From: Actinomadura luteofluorescens | GTDB taxonomy: Bacteria > Actinomycetota > Actinomycetes > Streptosporangiales > Streptosporangiaceae | Assembly: GCF_013409365.1 (NCBI RefSeq) | Contig: NZ_JACCBA010000001.1 | Location: forward strand, 1,798,001-1,862,000 | DNA: 64,000 nt | Reading direction: 5' to 3' | Shown: positions 38,898-48,979 of the stretch, in pieces | How positions within the stretch are numbered: the stretch's first letter is position 1 | Layout: each line of letters starts with the position of its first letter | The notes under the pieces: model-generated | Seen by the model: only the letters and a program-made list of their open reading frames with translations | Database searches by the model: none | What the model was told of the DNA's origin: nothing | Translations under genes and position numbers: made by a program

Positions 38898-38940
38898 GAA
38901 CGGATCCGAAGACCCGCCGAGCCCTAGAAGAGGCACGTCC

Positions 38941-39297
38941 ATGATGACACCCAATCCGCCCGAACTCCCGCCAGTCGAGCAATGGCCGATCATCACCGCC
39001 CCCGACTGCCCTCTGTGCGACCGCCCCGCCGACGTGGTGTACATCGGCCCCGCCACCACCGCCGCCGGAAACGCGGTCACCTGCTGGCAGTGCCGCGCCT
39101 GCCGACACGACTGGACCATCCGGACCCACCACTGGCCCGTGCAGGACGGCCCCGACTGCCCGTACTGCCTCACCGAGGTCACCTGCTGGGCCGCGCTCGC
39201 CCCCGACACCCCCGGCGACCTGTGGACCTGCCACAACGGACACGAATTCGTCCTCACACCCGAAGGGCTGATCATCCTTCCCGAGGACGCCGCATGA
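38941..39297 (+). CDS. double zinc-ribbon protein, copy 2
   Basis: Identical to the 118-aa protein at 34175, including the overlap with the following methyltransferase start. Confidence 0.64.
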   Translation: MMTPNPPELPPVEQWPIITAPDCPLCDRPADVVYIGPATTAAGNAVTCWQCRACRHDWTIRTHHWPVQDGPDCPYCLTEVTCWAALAPDTPGDLWTCHNGHEFVLTPEGLIILPEDAA

Positions 39298-39968
39298 CCC
39301 GGCCGGCGTTCCTGCTGCCGGACCGCCCCTGGAACGGGCTGCGGATCCTGGACCTGTTCGCCGGTGCTGCCGGTGCCGGCATGGGCTTCTGGCTGGCCGG
39401 GTTCGAGGTCACCGCCGTCGACATCCACCGCCAGCCCCGCAACCCCTTCCCCTTCATCCAGGCCGACGCCCTGGAGGTCCTGGCCGACCGCGACTTCGTG
39501 GAAGGGTTCGACGCCGTCCACAGCTCACCGATCTGCCAGAGCTTCGCAGCGGTCACCGACTGGCGCGGCTCACGCCAGGACTACCCCGACCTGCTCACAC
39601 CAACGCTGGCGCTGCTGAACAGCTACGGCCTCCCCTGGATCGTGGAGAACGTCGTGGAGGCGGCCCGATTCGGGCCACTACGCGCCGACCACGTCCTGTG
39701 CGGCACCCAGTTCGGCCGCAACGTGCGCCGACACCGCGCGTTCCAGACCGGCAACTGGGACTTCTTCGACCTGGTCGAACCCTGCCGCTGCCACCGCAAC
39801 CGCGACCTGGTCCCCTTCGGCCACAAGAACGAACGGGCCTTCGCCGACGCCATGGGCTGCACCTGGATGACCAACCTCGAAGCCCGCCAAGCCATACCGC
39901 CCGCCTACACCCACTGGCTCGGAACCGCCCTCGCCGGCCACCTCAACGCCCAAGAGGTGACCGCATGA
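39294..39968 (+). CDS. C5-cytosine DNA methyltransferase-like protein, copy 2
   Basis: Identical to the 224-aa protein at 34528, with the same SPICQ and VENV motifs. Confidence 0.76.
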   Translation: MTRPAFLLPDRPWNGLRILDLFAGAAGAGMGFWLAGFEVTAVDIHRQPRNPFPFIQADALEVLADRDFVEGFDAVHSSPICQSFAAVTDWRGSRQDYPDLLTPTLALLNSYGLPWIVENVVEAARFGPLRADHVLCGTQFGRNVRRHRAFQTGNWDFFDLVEPCRCHRNRDLVPFGHKNERAFADAMGCTWMTNLEARQAIPPAYTHWLGTALAGHLNAQEVTA

Positions 39969-40888
39969 CCAGCTCGGCACCGTCCCAGCCCGTTGCTGAT
40001 GTACTGGCTCGCTACGCGCTGGCGTGCGCGGCCCGCGGCTGGCACGTCTTCCCGCTGGCCCCCGGCGACAAGGAACCGCCCCACGGGGTGCGGTGGACCA
40101 AGGTCGCGACCACCGATCCCGAGGTGATCCGGCGTATCTGGGCCCGGCGCCCCTACAACATCGGGATCGCGTGCGGCCCGTCCCGCCTGGTCGTGATCGA
40201 CCTGGACATGCCCAAGCCCGGCGAGCACCCGCCGGACCGGTGGGCAGTGCCTGGCGTGAACGATGGGGCCGACGTGTTCGCGGTGGTGTGTGAGCAGGCC
40301 GGACAGCCGCTGCCGCTGGAGACCTTCCACGTCCGGACCCGGCGCGGCGGGTCTCACCTTTACTTCACCGCCCCGGACGGCATCCGGCTGACCAACACCT
40401 CCGACGACCGCGGGAACGGGCTGGGGTGGAAGGTCGACACCCGCGGCGACGGCGGATACGTCGTCGGCCCCGGCTCCTACGTCGACCTCCCGGACGGCAC
40501 CGGCACCTATGACCCGATCCACACCCCGGCCCCGGCCCCGCTGCCCGGCTGGCTCACCGAACGGCTCCGCCCCGCGCCGCTGCCGCCGCAAAAGCCGATC
40601 ACGGTGCGCCTGGCCACCGGCAACCGCGGCGCCTACCTGAACACGGCGGTCACCGCCAGCCTGACCGCAATTGCCGACGCGCCCCAAGGGCGCCGCAACG
40701 CCACCTTGTACGGCGCCGCCGTCGCCCTCGGCCAACTCGTGGCCGGGGGCGCCCTCGACCCCGACGACACCGAGCAGCTGCTGACCGCTGCCGCCGAGCG
40801 CGCCGGGCTGGCACCCATGCCATCCCGCCGGACCATCCGGTCCGGGTTCCGCGCCGGCACCCAACGCCCCAGGAGCGTCCCCACATGA
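39965..40888 (+). CDS. prim-pol primase, copy 2
   Basis: Identical to the 307-aa primase at 35199; open reading frame and DxD/His motifs intact, so all three copies could be active. Confidence 0.88.
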   Translation: MTSSAPSQPVADVLARYALACAARGWHVFPLAPGDKEPPHGVRWTKVATTDPEVIRRIWARRPYNIGIACGPSRLVVIDLDMPKPGEHPPDRWAVPGVNDGADVFAVVCEQAGQPLPLETFHVRTRRGGSHLYFTAPDGIRLTNTSDDRGNGLGWKVDTRGDGGYVVGPGSYVDLPDGTGTYDPIHTPAPAPLPGWLTERLRPAPLPPQKPITVRLATGNRGAYLNTAVTASLTAIADAPQGRRNATLYGAAVALGQLVAGGALDPDDTEQLLTAAAERAGLAPMPSRRTIRSGFRAGTQRPRSVPT

Positions 40889-42450
40889 CCAGCAAGCCGC
40901 CCCTGCAAGCCGGATCCGGACCCGAAACCATCCGTGTCCTGAAAGCCGCGCTCGCCGGCAACTCCTTGCCCGACACCTACGTGTCCGCCGGCTCCCTGGT
41001 CCACATGGAGACCGTGTCCGGCGGACAGACCTCCCCTGCCGCCGACGAAGACTCGCCCCTGCCAGTCACCGCAAGCCCGATCACCCCCGCCACCCTCGCG
41101 GGCCTGCTGGCCGAACACGCCTACGTCTACCGGGTCCGGTCCCGCAGGGACGGCAACGGCGGAACAGAGACCTTCGAGGAGGAGATCACCCCGCCCCGCG
41201 ACATCCTGGCCTCAGTGCTGGCCGGCAAGACCTGGCCGGGCCTGGCCCCGCTGCGCGGCGTGATCGGCGCCCCCGTCCTCCGCAGAGACGGCACCCTGCT
41301 GCAACACCCTGGATATGACCCTGCCACTGGCCTGTACCTGGCCTCCAAAGTCGCGCTGCCGCCCGTTCCCGACCGGCCCACCCCCAAGCAGGTGGCGGAA
41401 GCCCGCGACTTCGTGCTGAACCGGTTCCTGCGCGACTTCCCGTGGTCCAGCGCGGCCGACCGCGCCAACTATGTGGCACTGCTGGTCACCCCGATCCTGC
41501 GGCACTTCACCCGGTCCCTGACGCCGTTCGCGCTGATCGACGCGACCATGCCCGCCTCTGGAAAGAGCATCCTGACCGGCGGTCCCGGCATGCTCTACGG
41601 GCAACGGGTCATGCCCTGGGCCTACACCGAAGAGGAACTCCGCAAGTCCATCACCGCCGTGCTGGCCGAACAGGTCGGCGTGGTGGTGTGGGACAACCTC
41701 GCCGAAGGAACGGTCATCGACTCGGCCACCCTGGCCCTGCTCGTCACCGCCGGCGTTTGGTCGGACCGGCAGTTGGGTGCGTCCCGCAACATCGCCACCG
41801 TCAACGATCGGCTCTGGATGGCCACCGGAAACAACCTCCAGGTCGGTGGGGACATGGCCTCCCGCACCGTCCGGGTGCACCTGGACCCGAACATGCCGCG
41901 GCCTGAGCAGCGCGACCAATCCCGGTTCGGGATCCCGCACCTGGACCAGTGGATCACCACCCCTTCCAATCAGCTCACTGTCCTGTGGCACCTCCTGGTC
42001 CTGGTTCTGGACTGGACGCGCAACCAGGCACCGCGCGCCGACACCGTCTCCATGCGGCAGTTCACCCCGTGGGCCCAAGCCCTCGGCGGGTTCCTGGCCC
42101 ACCACGGCATCGAGGGGTTCCTCGCCAACGCCGCTCAAGTGCGTGACATCGACGAGGACGAAACCCGGTGGCGCGCGTTCCTAGCCTGCTGGCACGACCT
42201 GCACGGCACCGAACCGATGACCGCAGCCGACTTGCGCCGCTCTGGCGAACCCGACCGCATCGGCTTGGACGAGCACGACCGATGGGAAGGCCAGTTCATC
42301 ACCACCCACACCGGCCGCCCACCCAACGTGCTCGCCCTCGGCCGCCTACTCACCGGCCAAGTCGGACGCTGGCGCGGCGACTACGTCGTCCGCTCCGCCA
42401 AGAACCACCGCGGCGACCGCAACGTGTTCTGGGTGGAACACCATGACTGA
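40885..42450 (+). CDS. P-loop replicative helicase-like ATPase, copy 2
   Basis: Identical to the 521-aa protein at 36119, coupled to prim-pol copy 2 by the same ATGA overlap. Confidence 0.8.
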   Translation: MTSKPPLQAGSGPETIRVLKAALAGNSLPDTYVSAGSLVHMETVSGGQTSPAADEDSPLPVTASPITPATLAGLLAEHAYVYRVRSRRDGNGGTETFEEEITPPRDILASVLAGKTWPGLAPLRGVIGAPVLRRDGTLLQHPGYDPATGLYLASKVALPPVPDRPTPKQVAEARDFVLNRFLRDFPWSSAADRANYVALLVTPILRHFTRSLTPFALIDATMPASGKSILTGGPGMLYGQRVMPWAYTEEELRKSITAVLAEQVGVVVWDNLAEGTVIDSATLALLVTAGVWSDRQLGASRNIATVNDRLWMATGNNLQVGGDMASRTVRVHLDPNMPRPEQRDQSRFGIPHLDQWITTPSNQLTVLWHLLVLVLDWTRNQAPRADTVSMRQFTPWAQALGGFLAHHGIEGFLANAAQVRDIDEDETRWRAFLACWHDLHGTEPMTAADLRRSGEPDRIGLDEHDRWEGQFITTHTGRPPNVLALGRLLTGQVGRWRGDYVVRSAKNHRGDRNVFWVEHHD

Positions 42451-42471
42451 CCGCAACGAGCCCCGAAGAAC

Positions 42472-42705
42472 GCTGAAACATCTCCGCAATCCCCGCAACG
42501 CCGCAGAACCCGCCCCCTACCTGAAACGACGGGTTGCGGAGATAGCAGACAGCGACAGAAGTCCATCTCCGCATCTCCGCAACCAGTGCGGAGATGAACC
42601 CCCGATTGCGGAGATGACCCGAGGACCACCCCGCCCATCTCCGCAAGCATCACCGCAGGTCACGGCCATAACTGCGGAGATGCGGAGATGCGGAGATGTT
42701 TCAGC
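42472..42705. repeat. iteron cluster, candidate replication origin (copy 2)
   Basis: Same ten-repeat array and 17-bp terminal inverted arms as at 37706-37939. Confidence 0.73.
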
Positions 42706-43211
42706 CCCTCCCGCACAGCACAGCGAACCGGCGCCGAGCCACCAAGCACACCGCCGCCGCGGCCCGCCGCAAGAACACCACCAAGCCCCGCAAGCCCACC
42801 GCGACCAAGCCCACCGCCAAGACCACCAACGGCAAAACCACCCCGGCCAAGGCGCCCGCGGGCAAGACGGGCGCAGGCAAGGCCACGCACGACTACCGCA
42901 CCTGCAACGACACCGACTGTCCCCGCTACGCCTGCCAAGCCTGGAAAGAGGCATACGCCGAAGCGATGGCCATCGGCCTGGAAGACGGCTACCAGCAGGG
43001 TCACGAGCAAGGCCGCCGCGAAACCTCCCACCAGGCCGGCGGCATGCCCGCCAACGAGAAGCAGATCAAAGCGCGGGTCGCCGCCGACTTCGCTGAGGAC
43101 AACGTCCGCGAGGACGAGATCCTCCTCAAGCCCAACGGCGACATCGTCATCGACCGCCGCAAGACGGTCGCGTGGGCTCAGCCCGTGGTCATCGGCCGGT
43201 GGAAGCCCTAG
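42696..43211 (+). pseudogene. chimeric truncated Lys-rich protein created by repeat junction 2/3
   Basis: Same 171-aa fusion as at 37930, formed at the second unit junction. The identical junction at both places means one rearrangement event followed by further amplification, not two independent events. Confidence 0.7.
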
Positions 43212-43261
43212 CCCGCATTCCACGCAGCACACCCGACGACCACGCACGAAGGAGAACCCCG

Positions 43262-43564
43262 ATGGTCACCCTGCTGCTGCTCGCCATGGCCGGATCCGCG
43301 CTGTGGGCGGTCAGCGTCTACGCCTACCCGTTCCGCCCCTGCAGCCGCTGTGAGGGGAGCGGCCGCAAGCACGGCAGCACCCGCCGCCGGTTCGGGCCCT
43401 GCAACCGGTGCGGCGGCACCGGCCGCACCCAACGCCTCGGCTCCCGCACCGCGCACCGCACCGTGCTGTCAGTCCGCTCGGAGATGGCCAAGGAACGCCA
43501 GCGCAAACGCGACCACAAGGCCACCGAACGCGCCACACACCCCCGCCGCCTCCACGACCACTGA
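43262..43564 (+). CDS. membrane-anchored DnaJ-type zinc finger protein, copy 3
   Basis: Identical to the 100-aa protein at 33730; preceded by the second chimeric truncated frame. Confidence 0.66.
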   Translation: MVTLLLLAMAGSALWAVSVYAYPFRPCSRCEGSGRKHGSTRRRFGPCNRCGGTGRTQRLGSRTAHRTVLSVRSEMAKERQRKRDHKATERATHPRRLHDH

Positions 43565-43595
43565 CCAGCCCCACGAGCCACCCGAAGGAGGACGT

Positions 43596-43663
43596 CAAGC
43601 GGCCCCCGGCGCCAAGCCACCAAGCACACCGCCGAGGGCCGCACCCCAACCGATCACGAACCC
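43596..43663 (+). repeat. 68-bp dispersed leader repeat, copy B (unit 3)
   Basis: Same as 34064-34131, carried along by the tandem duplication. Confidence 0.72.
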
Positions 43664-43706
43664 GAACGGATCCGAAGACCCGCCGAGCCCTAGAAGAGGC
43701 ACGTCC

Positions 43707-44063
43707 ATGATGACACCCAATCCGCCCGAACTCCCGCCAGTCGAGCAATGGCCGATCATCACCGCCCCCGACTGCCCTCTGTGCGACCGCCCCGCCGACG
43801 TGGTGTACATCGGCCCCGCCACCACCGCCGCCGGAAACGCGGTCACCTGCTGGCAGTGCCGCGCCTGCCGACACGACTGGACCATCCGGACCCACCACTG
43901 GCCCGTGCAGGACGGCCCCGACTGCCCGTACTGCCTCACCGAGGTCACCTGCTGGGCCGCGCTCGCCCCCGACACCCCCGGCGACCTGTGGACCTGCCAC
44001 AACGGACACGAATTCGTCCTCACACCCGAAGGGCTGATCATCCTTCCCGAGGACGCCGCATGA
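43707..44063 (+). CDS. double zinc-ribbon protein, copy 3
   Basis: Identical to the 118-aa protein at 34175. Confidence 0.64.
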   Translation: MMTPNPPELPPVEQWPIITAPDCPLCDRPADVVYIGPATTAAGNAVTCWQCRACRHDWTIRTHHWPVQDGPDCPYCLTEVTCWAALAPDTPGDLWTCHNGHEFVLTPEGLIILPEDAA

Positions 44064-44734
44064 CCCGGCCGGCGTTCCTGCTGCCGGACCGCCCCTGGAA
44101 CGGGCTGCGGATCCTGGACCTGTTCGCCGGTGCTGCCGGTGCCGGCATGGGCTTCTGGCTGGCCGGGTTCGAGGTCACCGCCGTCGACATCCACCGCCAG
44201 CCCCGCAACCCCTTCCCCTTCATCCAGGCCGACGCCCTGGAGGTCCTGGCCGACCGCGACTTCGTGGAAGGGTTCGACGCCGTCCACAGCTCACCGATCT
44301 GCCAGAGCTTCGCAGCGGTCACCGACTGGCGCGGCTCACGCCAGGACTACCCCGACCTGCTCACACCAACGCTGGCGCTGCTGAACAGCTACGGCCTCCC
44401 CTGGATCGTGGAGAACGTCGTGGAGGCGGCCCGATTCGGGCCACTACGCGCCGACCACGTCCTGTGCGGCACCCAGTTCGGCCGCAACGTGCGCCGACAC
44501 CGCGCGTTCCAGACCGGCAACTGGGACTTCTTCGACCTGGTCGAACCCTGCCGCTGCCACCGCAACCGCGACCTGGTCCCCTTCGGCCACAAGAACGAAC
44601 GGGCCTTCGCCGACGCCATGGGCTGCACCTGGATGACCAACCTCGAAGCCCGCCAAGCCATACCGCCCGCCTACACCCACTGGCTCGGAACCGCCCTCGC
44701 CGGCCACCTCAACGCCCAAGAGGTGACCGCATGA
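44060..44734 (+). CDS. C5-cytosine DNA methyltransferase-like protein, copy 3
   Basis: Identical to the 224-aa protein at 34528. Confidence 0.76.
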   Translation: MTRPAFLLPDRPWNGLRILDLFAGAAGAGMGFWLAGFEVTAVDIHRQPRNPFPFIQADALEVLADRDFVEGFDAVHSSPICQSFAAVTDWRGSRQDYPDLLTPTLALLNSYGLPWIVENVVEAARFGPLRADHVLCGTQFGRNVRRHRAFQTGNWDFFDLVEPCRCHRNRDLVPFGHKNERAFADAMGCTWMTNLEARQAIPPAYTHWLGTALAGHLNAQEVTA

Positions 44735-45654
44735 CCAGCTCGGCACCGTCCCAGCCCGTTGCTGATGTACTGGCTCGCTACGCGCTGGCGTGCGCGGCCC
44801 GCGGCTGGCACGTCTTCCCGCTGGCCCCCGGCGACAAGGAACCGCCCCACGGGGTGCGGTGGACCAAGGTCGCGACCACCGATCCCGAGGTGATCCGGCG
44901 TATCTGGGCCCGGCGCCCCTACAACATCGGGATCGCGTGCGGCCCGTCCCGCCTGGTCGTGATCGACCTGGACATGCCCAAGCCCGGCGAGCACCCGCCG
45001 GACCGGTGGGCAGTGCCTGGCGTGAACGATGGGGCCGACGTGTTCGCGGTGGTGTGTGAGCAGGCCGGACAGCCGCTGCCGCTGGAGACCTTCCACGTCC
45101 GGACCCGGCGCGGCGGGTCTCACCTTTACTTCACCGCCCCGGACGGCATCCGGCTGACCAACACCTCCGACGACCGCGGGAACGGGCTGGGGTGGAAGGT
45201 CGACACCCGCGGCGACGGCGGATACGTCGTCGGCCCCGGCTCCTACGTCGACCTCCCGGACGGCACCGGCACCTATGACCCGATCCACACCCCGGCCCCG
45301 GCCCCGCTGCCCGGCTGGCTCACCGAACGGCTCCGCCCCGCGCCGCTGCCGCCGCAAAAGCCGATCACGGTGCGCCTGGCCACCGGCAACCGCGGCGCCT
45401 ACCTGAACACGGCGGTCACCGCCAGCCTGACCGCAATTGCCGACGCGCCCCAAGGGCGCCGCAACGCCACCTTGTACGGCGCCGCCGTCGCCCTCGGCCA
45501 ACTCGTGGCCGGGGGCGCCCTCGACCCCGACGACACCGAGCAGCTGCTGACCGCTGCCGCCGAGCGCGCCGGGCTGGCACCCATGCCATCCCGCCGGACC
45601 ATCCGGTCCGGGTTCCGCGCCGGCACCCAACGCCCCAGGAGCGTCCCCACATGA
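44731..45654 (+). CDS. prim-pol primase, copy 3
   Basis: Identical to the 307-aa primase at 35199. This is the copy nearest the integrase, i.e. the one in the presumed ancestral right-hand context. Confidence 0.88.
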   Translation: MTSSAPSQPVADVLARYALACAARGWHVFPLAPGDKEPPHGVRWTKVATTDPEVIRRIWARRPYNIGIACGPSRLVVIDLDMPKPGEHPPDRWAVPGVNDGADVFAVVCEQAGQPLPLETFHVRTRRGGSHLYFTAPDGIRLTNTSDDRGNGLGWKVDTRGDGGYVVGPGSYVDLPDGTGTYDPIHTPAPAPLPGWLTERLRPAPLPPQKPITVRLATGNRGAYLNTAVTASLTAIADAPQGRRNATLYGAAVALGQLVAGGALDPDDTEQLLTAAAERAGLAPMPSRRTIRSGFRAGTQRPRSVPT

Positions 45655-47216
45655 CCAGCAAGCCGCCCCTGCAAGCCGGATCCGGACCCGAAACCATCCG
45701 TGTCCTGAAAGCCGCGCTCGCCGGCAACTCCTTGCCCGACACCTACGTGTCCGCCGGCTCCCTGGTCCACATGGAGACCGTGTCCGGCGGACAGACCTCC
45801 CCTGCCGCCGACGAAGACTCGCCCCTGCCAGTCACCGCAAGCCCGATCACCCCCGCCACCCTCGCGGGCCTGCTGGCCGAACACGCCTACGTCTACCGGG
45901 TCCGGTCCCGCAGGGACGGCAACGGCGGAACAGAGACCTTCGAGGAGGAGATCACCCCGCCCCGCGACATCCTGGCCTCAGTGCTGGCCGGCAAGACCTG
46001 GCCGGGCCTGGCCCCGCTGCGCGGCGTGATCGGCGCCCCCGTCCTCCGCAGAGACGGCACCCTGCTGCAACACCCTGGATATGACCCTGCCACTGGCCTG
46101 TACCTGGCCTCCAAAGTCGCGCTGCCGCCCGTTCCCGACCGGCCCACCCCCAAGCAGGTGGCGGAAGCCCGCGACTTCGTGCTGAACCGGTTCCTGCGCG
46201 ACTTCCCGTGGTCCAGCGCGGCCGACCGCGCCAACTATGTGGCACTGCTGGTCACCCCGATCCTGCGGCACTTCACCCGGTCCCTGACGCCGTTCGCGCT
46301 GATCGACGCGACCATGCCCGCCTCTGGAAAGAGCATCCTGACCGGCGGTCCCGGCATGCTCTACGGGCAACGGGTCATGCCCTGGGCCTACACCGAAGAG
46401 GAACTCCGCAAGTCCATCACCGCCGTGCTGGCCGAACAGGTCGGCGTGGTGGTGTGGGACAACCTCGCCGAAGGAACGGTCATCGACTCGGCCACCCTGG
46501 CCCTGCTCGTCACCGCCGGCGTTTGGTCGGACCGGCAGTTGGGTGCGTCCCGCAACATCGCCACCGTCAACGATCGGCTCTGGATGGCCACCGGAAACAA
46601 CCTCCAGGTCGGTGGGGACATGGCCTCCCGCACCGTCCGGGTGCACCTGGACCCGAACATGCCGCGGCCTGAGCAGCGCGACCAATCCCGGTTCGGGATC
46701 CCGCACCTGGACCAGTGGATCACCACCCCTTCCAATCAGCTCACTGTCCTGTGGCACCTCCTGGTCCTGGTTCTGGACTGGACGCGCAACCAGGCACCGC
46801 GCGCCGACACCGTCTCCATGCGGCAGTTCACCCCGTGGGCCCAAGCCCTCGGCGGGTTCCTGGCCCACCACGGCATCGAGGGGTTCCTCGCCAACGCCGC
46901 TCAAGTGCGTGACATCGACGAGGACGAAACCCGGTGGCGCGCGTTCCTAGCCTGCTGGCACGACCTGCACGGCACCGAACCGATGACCGCAGCCGACTTG
47001 CGCCGCTCTGGCGAACCCGACCGCATCGGCTTGGACGAGCACGACCGATGGGAAGGCCAGTTCATCACCACCCACACCGGCCGCCCACCCAACGTGCTCG
47101 CCCTCGGCCGCCTACTCACCGGCCAAGTCGGACGCTGGCGCGGCGACTACGTCGTCCGCTCCGCCAAGAACCACCGCGGCGACCGCAACGTGTTCTGGGT
47201 GGAACACCATGACTGA
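45651..47216 (+). CDS. P-loop replicative helicase-like ATPase, copy 3
   Basis: Identical to the 521-aa protein at 36119; followed by the only iteron cluster that leads into the Xis-like gene. Confidence 0.8.
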   Translation: MTSKPPLQAGSGPETIRVLKAALAGNSLPDTYVSAGSLVHMETVSGGQTSPAADEDSPLPVTASPITPATLAGLLAEHAYVYRVRSRRDGNGGTETFEEEITPPRDILASVLAGKTWPGLAPLRGVIGAPVLRRDGTLLQHPGYDPATGLYLASKVALPPVPDRPTPKQVAEARDFVLNRFLRDFPWSSAADRANYVALLVTPILRHFTRSLTPFALIDATMPASGKSILTGGPGMLYGQRVMPWAYTEEELRKSITAVLAEQVGVVVWDNLAEGTVIDSATLALLVTAGVWSDRQLGASRNIATVNDRLWMATGNNLQVGGDMASRTVRVHLDPNMPRPEQRDQSRFGIPHLDQWITTPSNQLTVLWHLLVLVLDWTRNQAPRADTVSMRQFTPWAQALGGFLAHHGIEGFLANAAQVRDIDEDETRWRAFLACWHDLHGTEPMTAADLRRSGEPDRIGLDEHDRWEGQFITTHTGRPPNVLALGRLLTGQVGRWRGDYVVRSAKNHRGDRNVFWVEHHD

Positions 47217-47237
47217 CCGCAACGAGCCCCGAAGAAC

Positions 47238-47471
47238 GCTGAAACATCTCCGCAATCCCCGCAACGCCGCAGAACCCGCCCCCTACCTGAAACGACGGGT
47301 TGCGGAGATAGCAGACAGCGACAGAAGTCCATCTCCGCATCTCCGCAACCAGTGCGGAGATGAACCCCCGATTGCGGAGATGACCCGAGGACCACCCCGC
47401 CCATCTCCGCAAGCATCACCGCAGGTCACGGCCATAACTGCGGAGATGCGGAGATGCGGAGATGTTTCAGC
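47238..47471. repeat. iteron cluster, candidate replication origin (copy 3)
   Basis: Same array as at 37706-37939, here in its native setting between the helicase-like gene and xis-int. Only the leader-repeat core (ending 47522) separates it from the Xis-like gene region. Confidence 0.75.
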
Positions 47472-47566
47472 CCCTCCCGCACAGCACAGCGAACCGGCGC
47501 CGAGCCACCAAGCACACCGCCGGTACTGCCCAAACGACCGATCAGCGACGAAGGGTCCACTGCGAG

Positions 47567-47788
47567 ATGGCCACGAGGATGCCCAGTCCGGCCGAGCTGT
47601 ACGGCCTCAAGCCCCTCTACAAAGTCTCCGAACTGCCCGGCATTCTCCCGTTCAGCCGGAGCCGGGTTTACGAGCTGGTCCGCGCGGGGCGCATCAGGAC
47701 CGTCACGGAGCACAGCATTCGCCTTGTGCCCGCCAGCGCGATTATCGAGTACATCGAACTACTGGAAAGGGAGGCCGAGGCCGCGTGA
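47567..47788 (+). CDS. small helix-turn-helix protein, probable excisionase (Xis)
   Basis: A 73-aa protein: LYKVSELPGILPFSRSRVYELVRAGRIRTVTEHSIRLVPASAIIEYIELL is a MerR/excisionase-type winged helix (HTH_17). Directly upstream of the integrase, with stop overlapping its GTG start (GTGA), which is the standard xis-int arrangement in AICEs. ATG 47567 is used; the frame is open back to ATG 47462 inside the iterons, which would add 35 low-complexity residues. ATG 47579 is another option. Confidence 0.85.
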   Translation: MATRMPSPAELYGLKPLYKVSELPGILPFSRSRVYELVRAGRIRTVTEHSIRLVPASAIIEYIELLEREAEAA

Positions 47789-48972
47789 GCGGTAAGAAGC
47801 GACGCTCTCCAGGTGAAGGCGGTCTTAGCTGGGACGCTGCCCGCAATAGGTGGGTGGCGTCCCAGACGATCGGCTATCAGCCCAATGGGCGCCGGATCAT
47901 CGTCCGTGGCCGAGGAAAGACTCAGACGGAGGCGCTCAAGAAGCTCAAGGAGAGCTTGAAGCGCCGAGAGGAGAAGCAGGCACCGAAGGCAACCGCGGAT
48001 GTGACGATTACCGAAGCGGTCGCTGGGTTCCTGCGGTACGGACTCATGGGGCGTGACGAATCGACCGTCACGAACGCGCGCAGCCTCGCCGAGCACCACA
48101 TCACTCCGCAACTGGGGCACCTCACCGTGCGGGAACTCACCGCCGACGACTGCGAACGCTGGCTGGAAGGCCGCGCCGAGGTGCTCGCTACGAAGTCACT
48201 TCGCGAAGTCCGGTCAGTGCTGAAGCGGTCCATTGATCGGGTGATGCGGCGTGACGACCGCGTGACGCGGAACGTCGTGCAGCTCTGCGAGGTGCCGACC
48301 GGCAAGCGCACCGGGCGACCGTCCAAAGCACTCGACTTCTCCCAGGCGATGCGAGTGCTCGCCGCGGCCGAGCGTGCGCGGTCGGACATGCGCCAGTACG
48401 TCATCCTTGCTCTGCTCACCGGTGCGCGGACGGAGGAACTCCGGAAACTCACCTGGTCGCATGTCGTCGCCTACGACAAGGGCCGCGGGCAGTGGTGCCC
48501 GGTGCATGAAGCCGGGTGGGAGCACGATGAGTTCGCTGTCTACGTCTGGCGCTCCGTCAGGGCGCGCGGCGACACCAAGACCAAGAAGTCCCGCCGCACG
48601 CTGAAACTCCCCCGACGCTGCGTCGTGGCCCTGCGGGACCTATGGGCGAGTCTCCCCCAGCCACTCGCCCCGGAGGCGCTGCTGTTCCCCGGTGAGGCCG
48701 GCGCCGTGCGAGGGGCGATGACCGTACTCCGGGCGTTCCGCCGCGAGGTCATCGCGCCAGCAGGGCTGGACCCGGACGCCTGGACGCCGCGTGAGCTGCG
48801 GCACAGCTTCGTATCCCTGCTGTCGGATAGCGGGATGCCGCTGGACAAGATCGCCCTACTGGTGGGCCACAGTGGAACGCAGGTCACTGAGAAGGTGTAC
48901 CGGCAGCAGATCCGGCCTGTGATCCAGGACGGCGCACAGGCCATGGATCTGATCTTCCCGAACCCCAACTAG
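47785..48972 (+). CDS. tyrosine site-specific integrase (Int)
   Basis: A 395-aa recombinase. Residues ~1-60 form an arm-binding-like N-terminus (WDAARNRWVASQTIGYQPNGRR), ~70-165 the SAM-like core-binding domain, and ~190-390 the catalytic domain: first Arg in TGARTEEL (about 214), RELRHSF (HxxR region, about 336-342; the usual first His is Arg here), GHSGT (about 360) and nucleophile Tyr in KVYRQQ (about 372). The GTG start is coupled to xis. It ends 96 bp before attR in the tRNA-Asn gene and should catalyse integration and, with Xis, excision. Confidence 0.93.
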   Translation: MSGKKRRSPGEGGLSWDAARNRWVASQTIGYQPNGRRIIVRGRGKTQTEALKKLKESLKRREEKQAPKATADVTITEAVAGFLRYGLMGRDESTVTNARSLAEHHITPQLGHLTVRELTADDCERWLEGRAEVLATKSLREVRSVLKRSIDRVMRRDDRVTRNVVQLCEVPTGKRTGRPSKALDFSQAMRVLAAAERARSDMRQYVILALLTGARTEELRKLTWSHVVAYDKGRGQWCPVHEAGWEHDEFAVYVWRSVRARGDTKTKKSRRTLKLPRRCVVALRDLWASLPQPLAPEALLFPGEAGAVRGAMTVLRAFRREVIAPAGLDPDAWTPRELRHSFVSLLSDSGMPLDKIALLVGHSGTQVTEKVYRQQIRPVIQDGAQAMDLIFPNPN

Positions 48973-48979
48973 GGCGTCT

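Larger units (their letters stand above)
37985..42750. repeat. 4766-bp tandem repeat, unit 2
   Basis: Second copy, offset +4766 from unit 1. All six translated genes are identical to those of units 1 and 3, and no differences were seen in the stretches compared by eye. Confidence 0.97.
42751..47516. repeat. 4766-bp tandem repeat, unit 3
   Basis: Third copy; identity with unit 1 and 2 sequence runs on for 6 more bases (CCGCCG, 47517-47522) before diverging at 47523. That 6-bp block is also the first six bases of the unit (33219-33224), the microhomology at which the duplication formed. Confidence 0.97.

Noticed and set aside
47209..48972. 587-aa open frame as the integrase gene
   Set aside because: The first ~190 codons read through the iterons and the Xis-like gene in another frame. 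Integrase homology begins at GTG 47785, which overlaps the xis stop in normal xis-int fashion.
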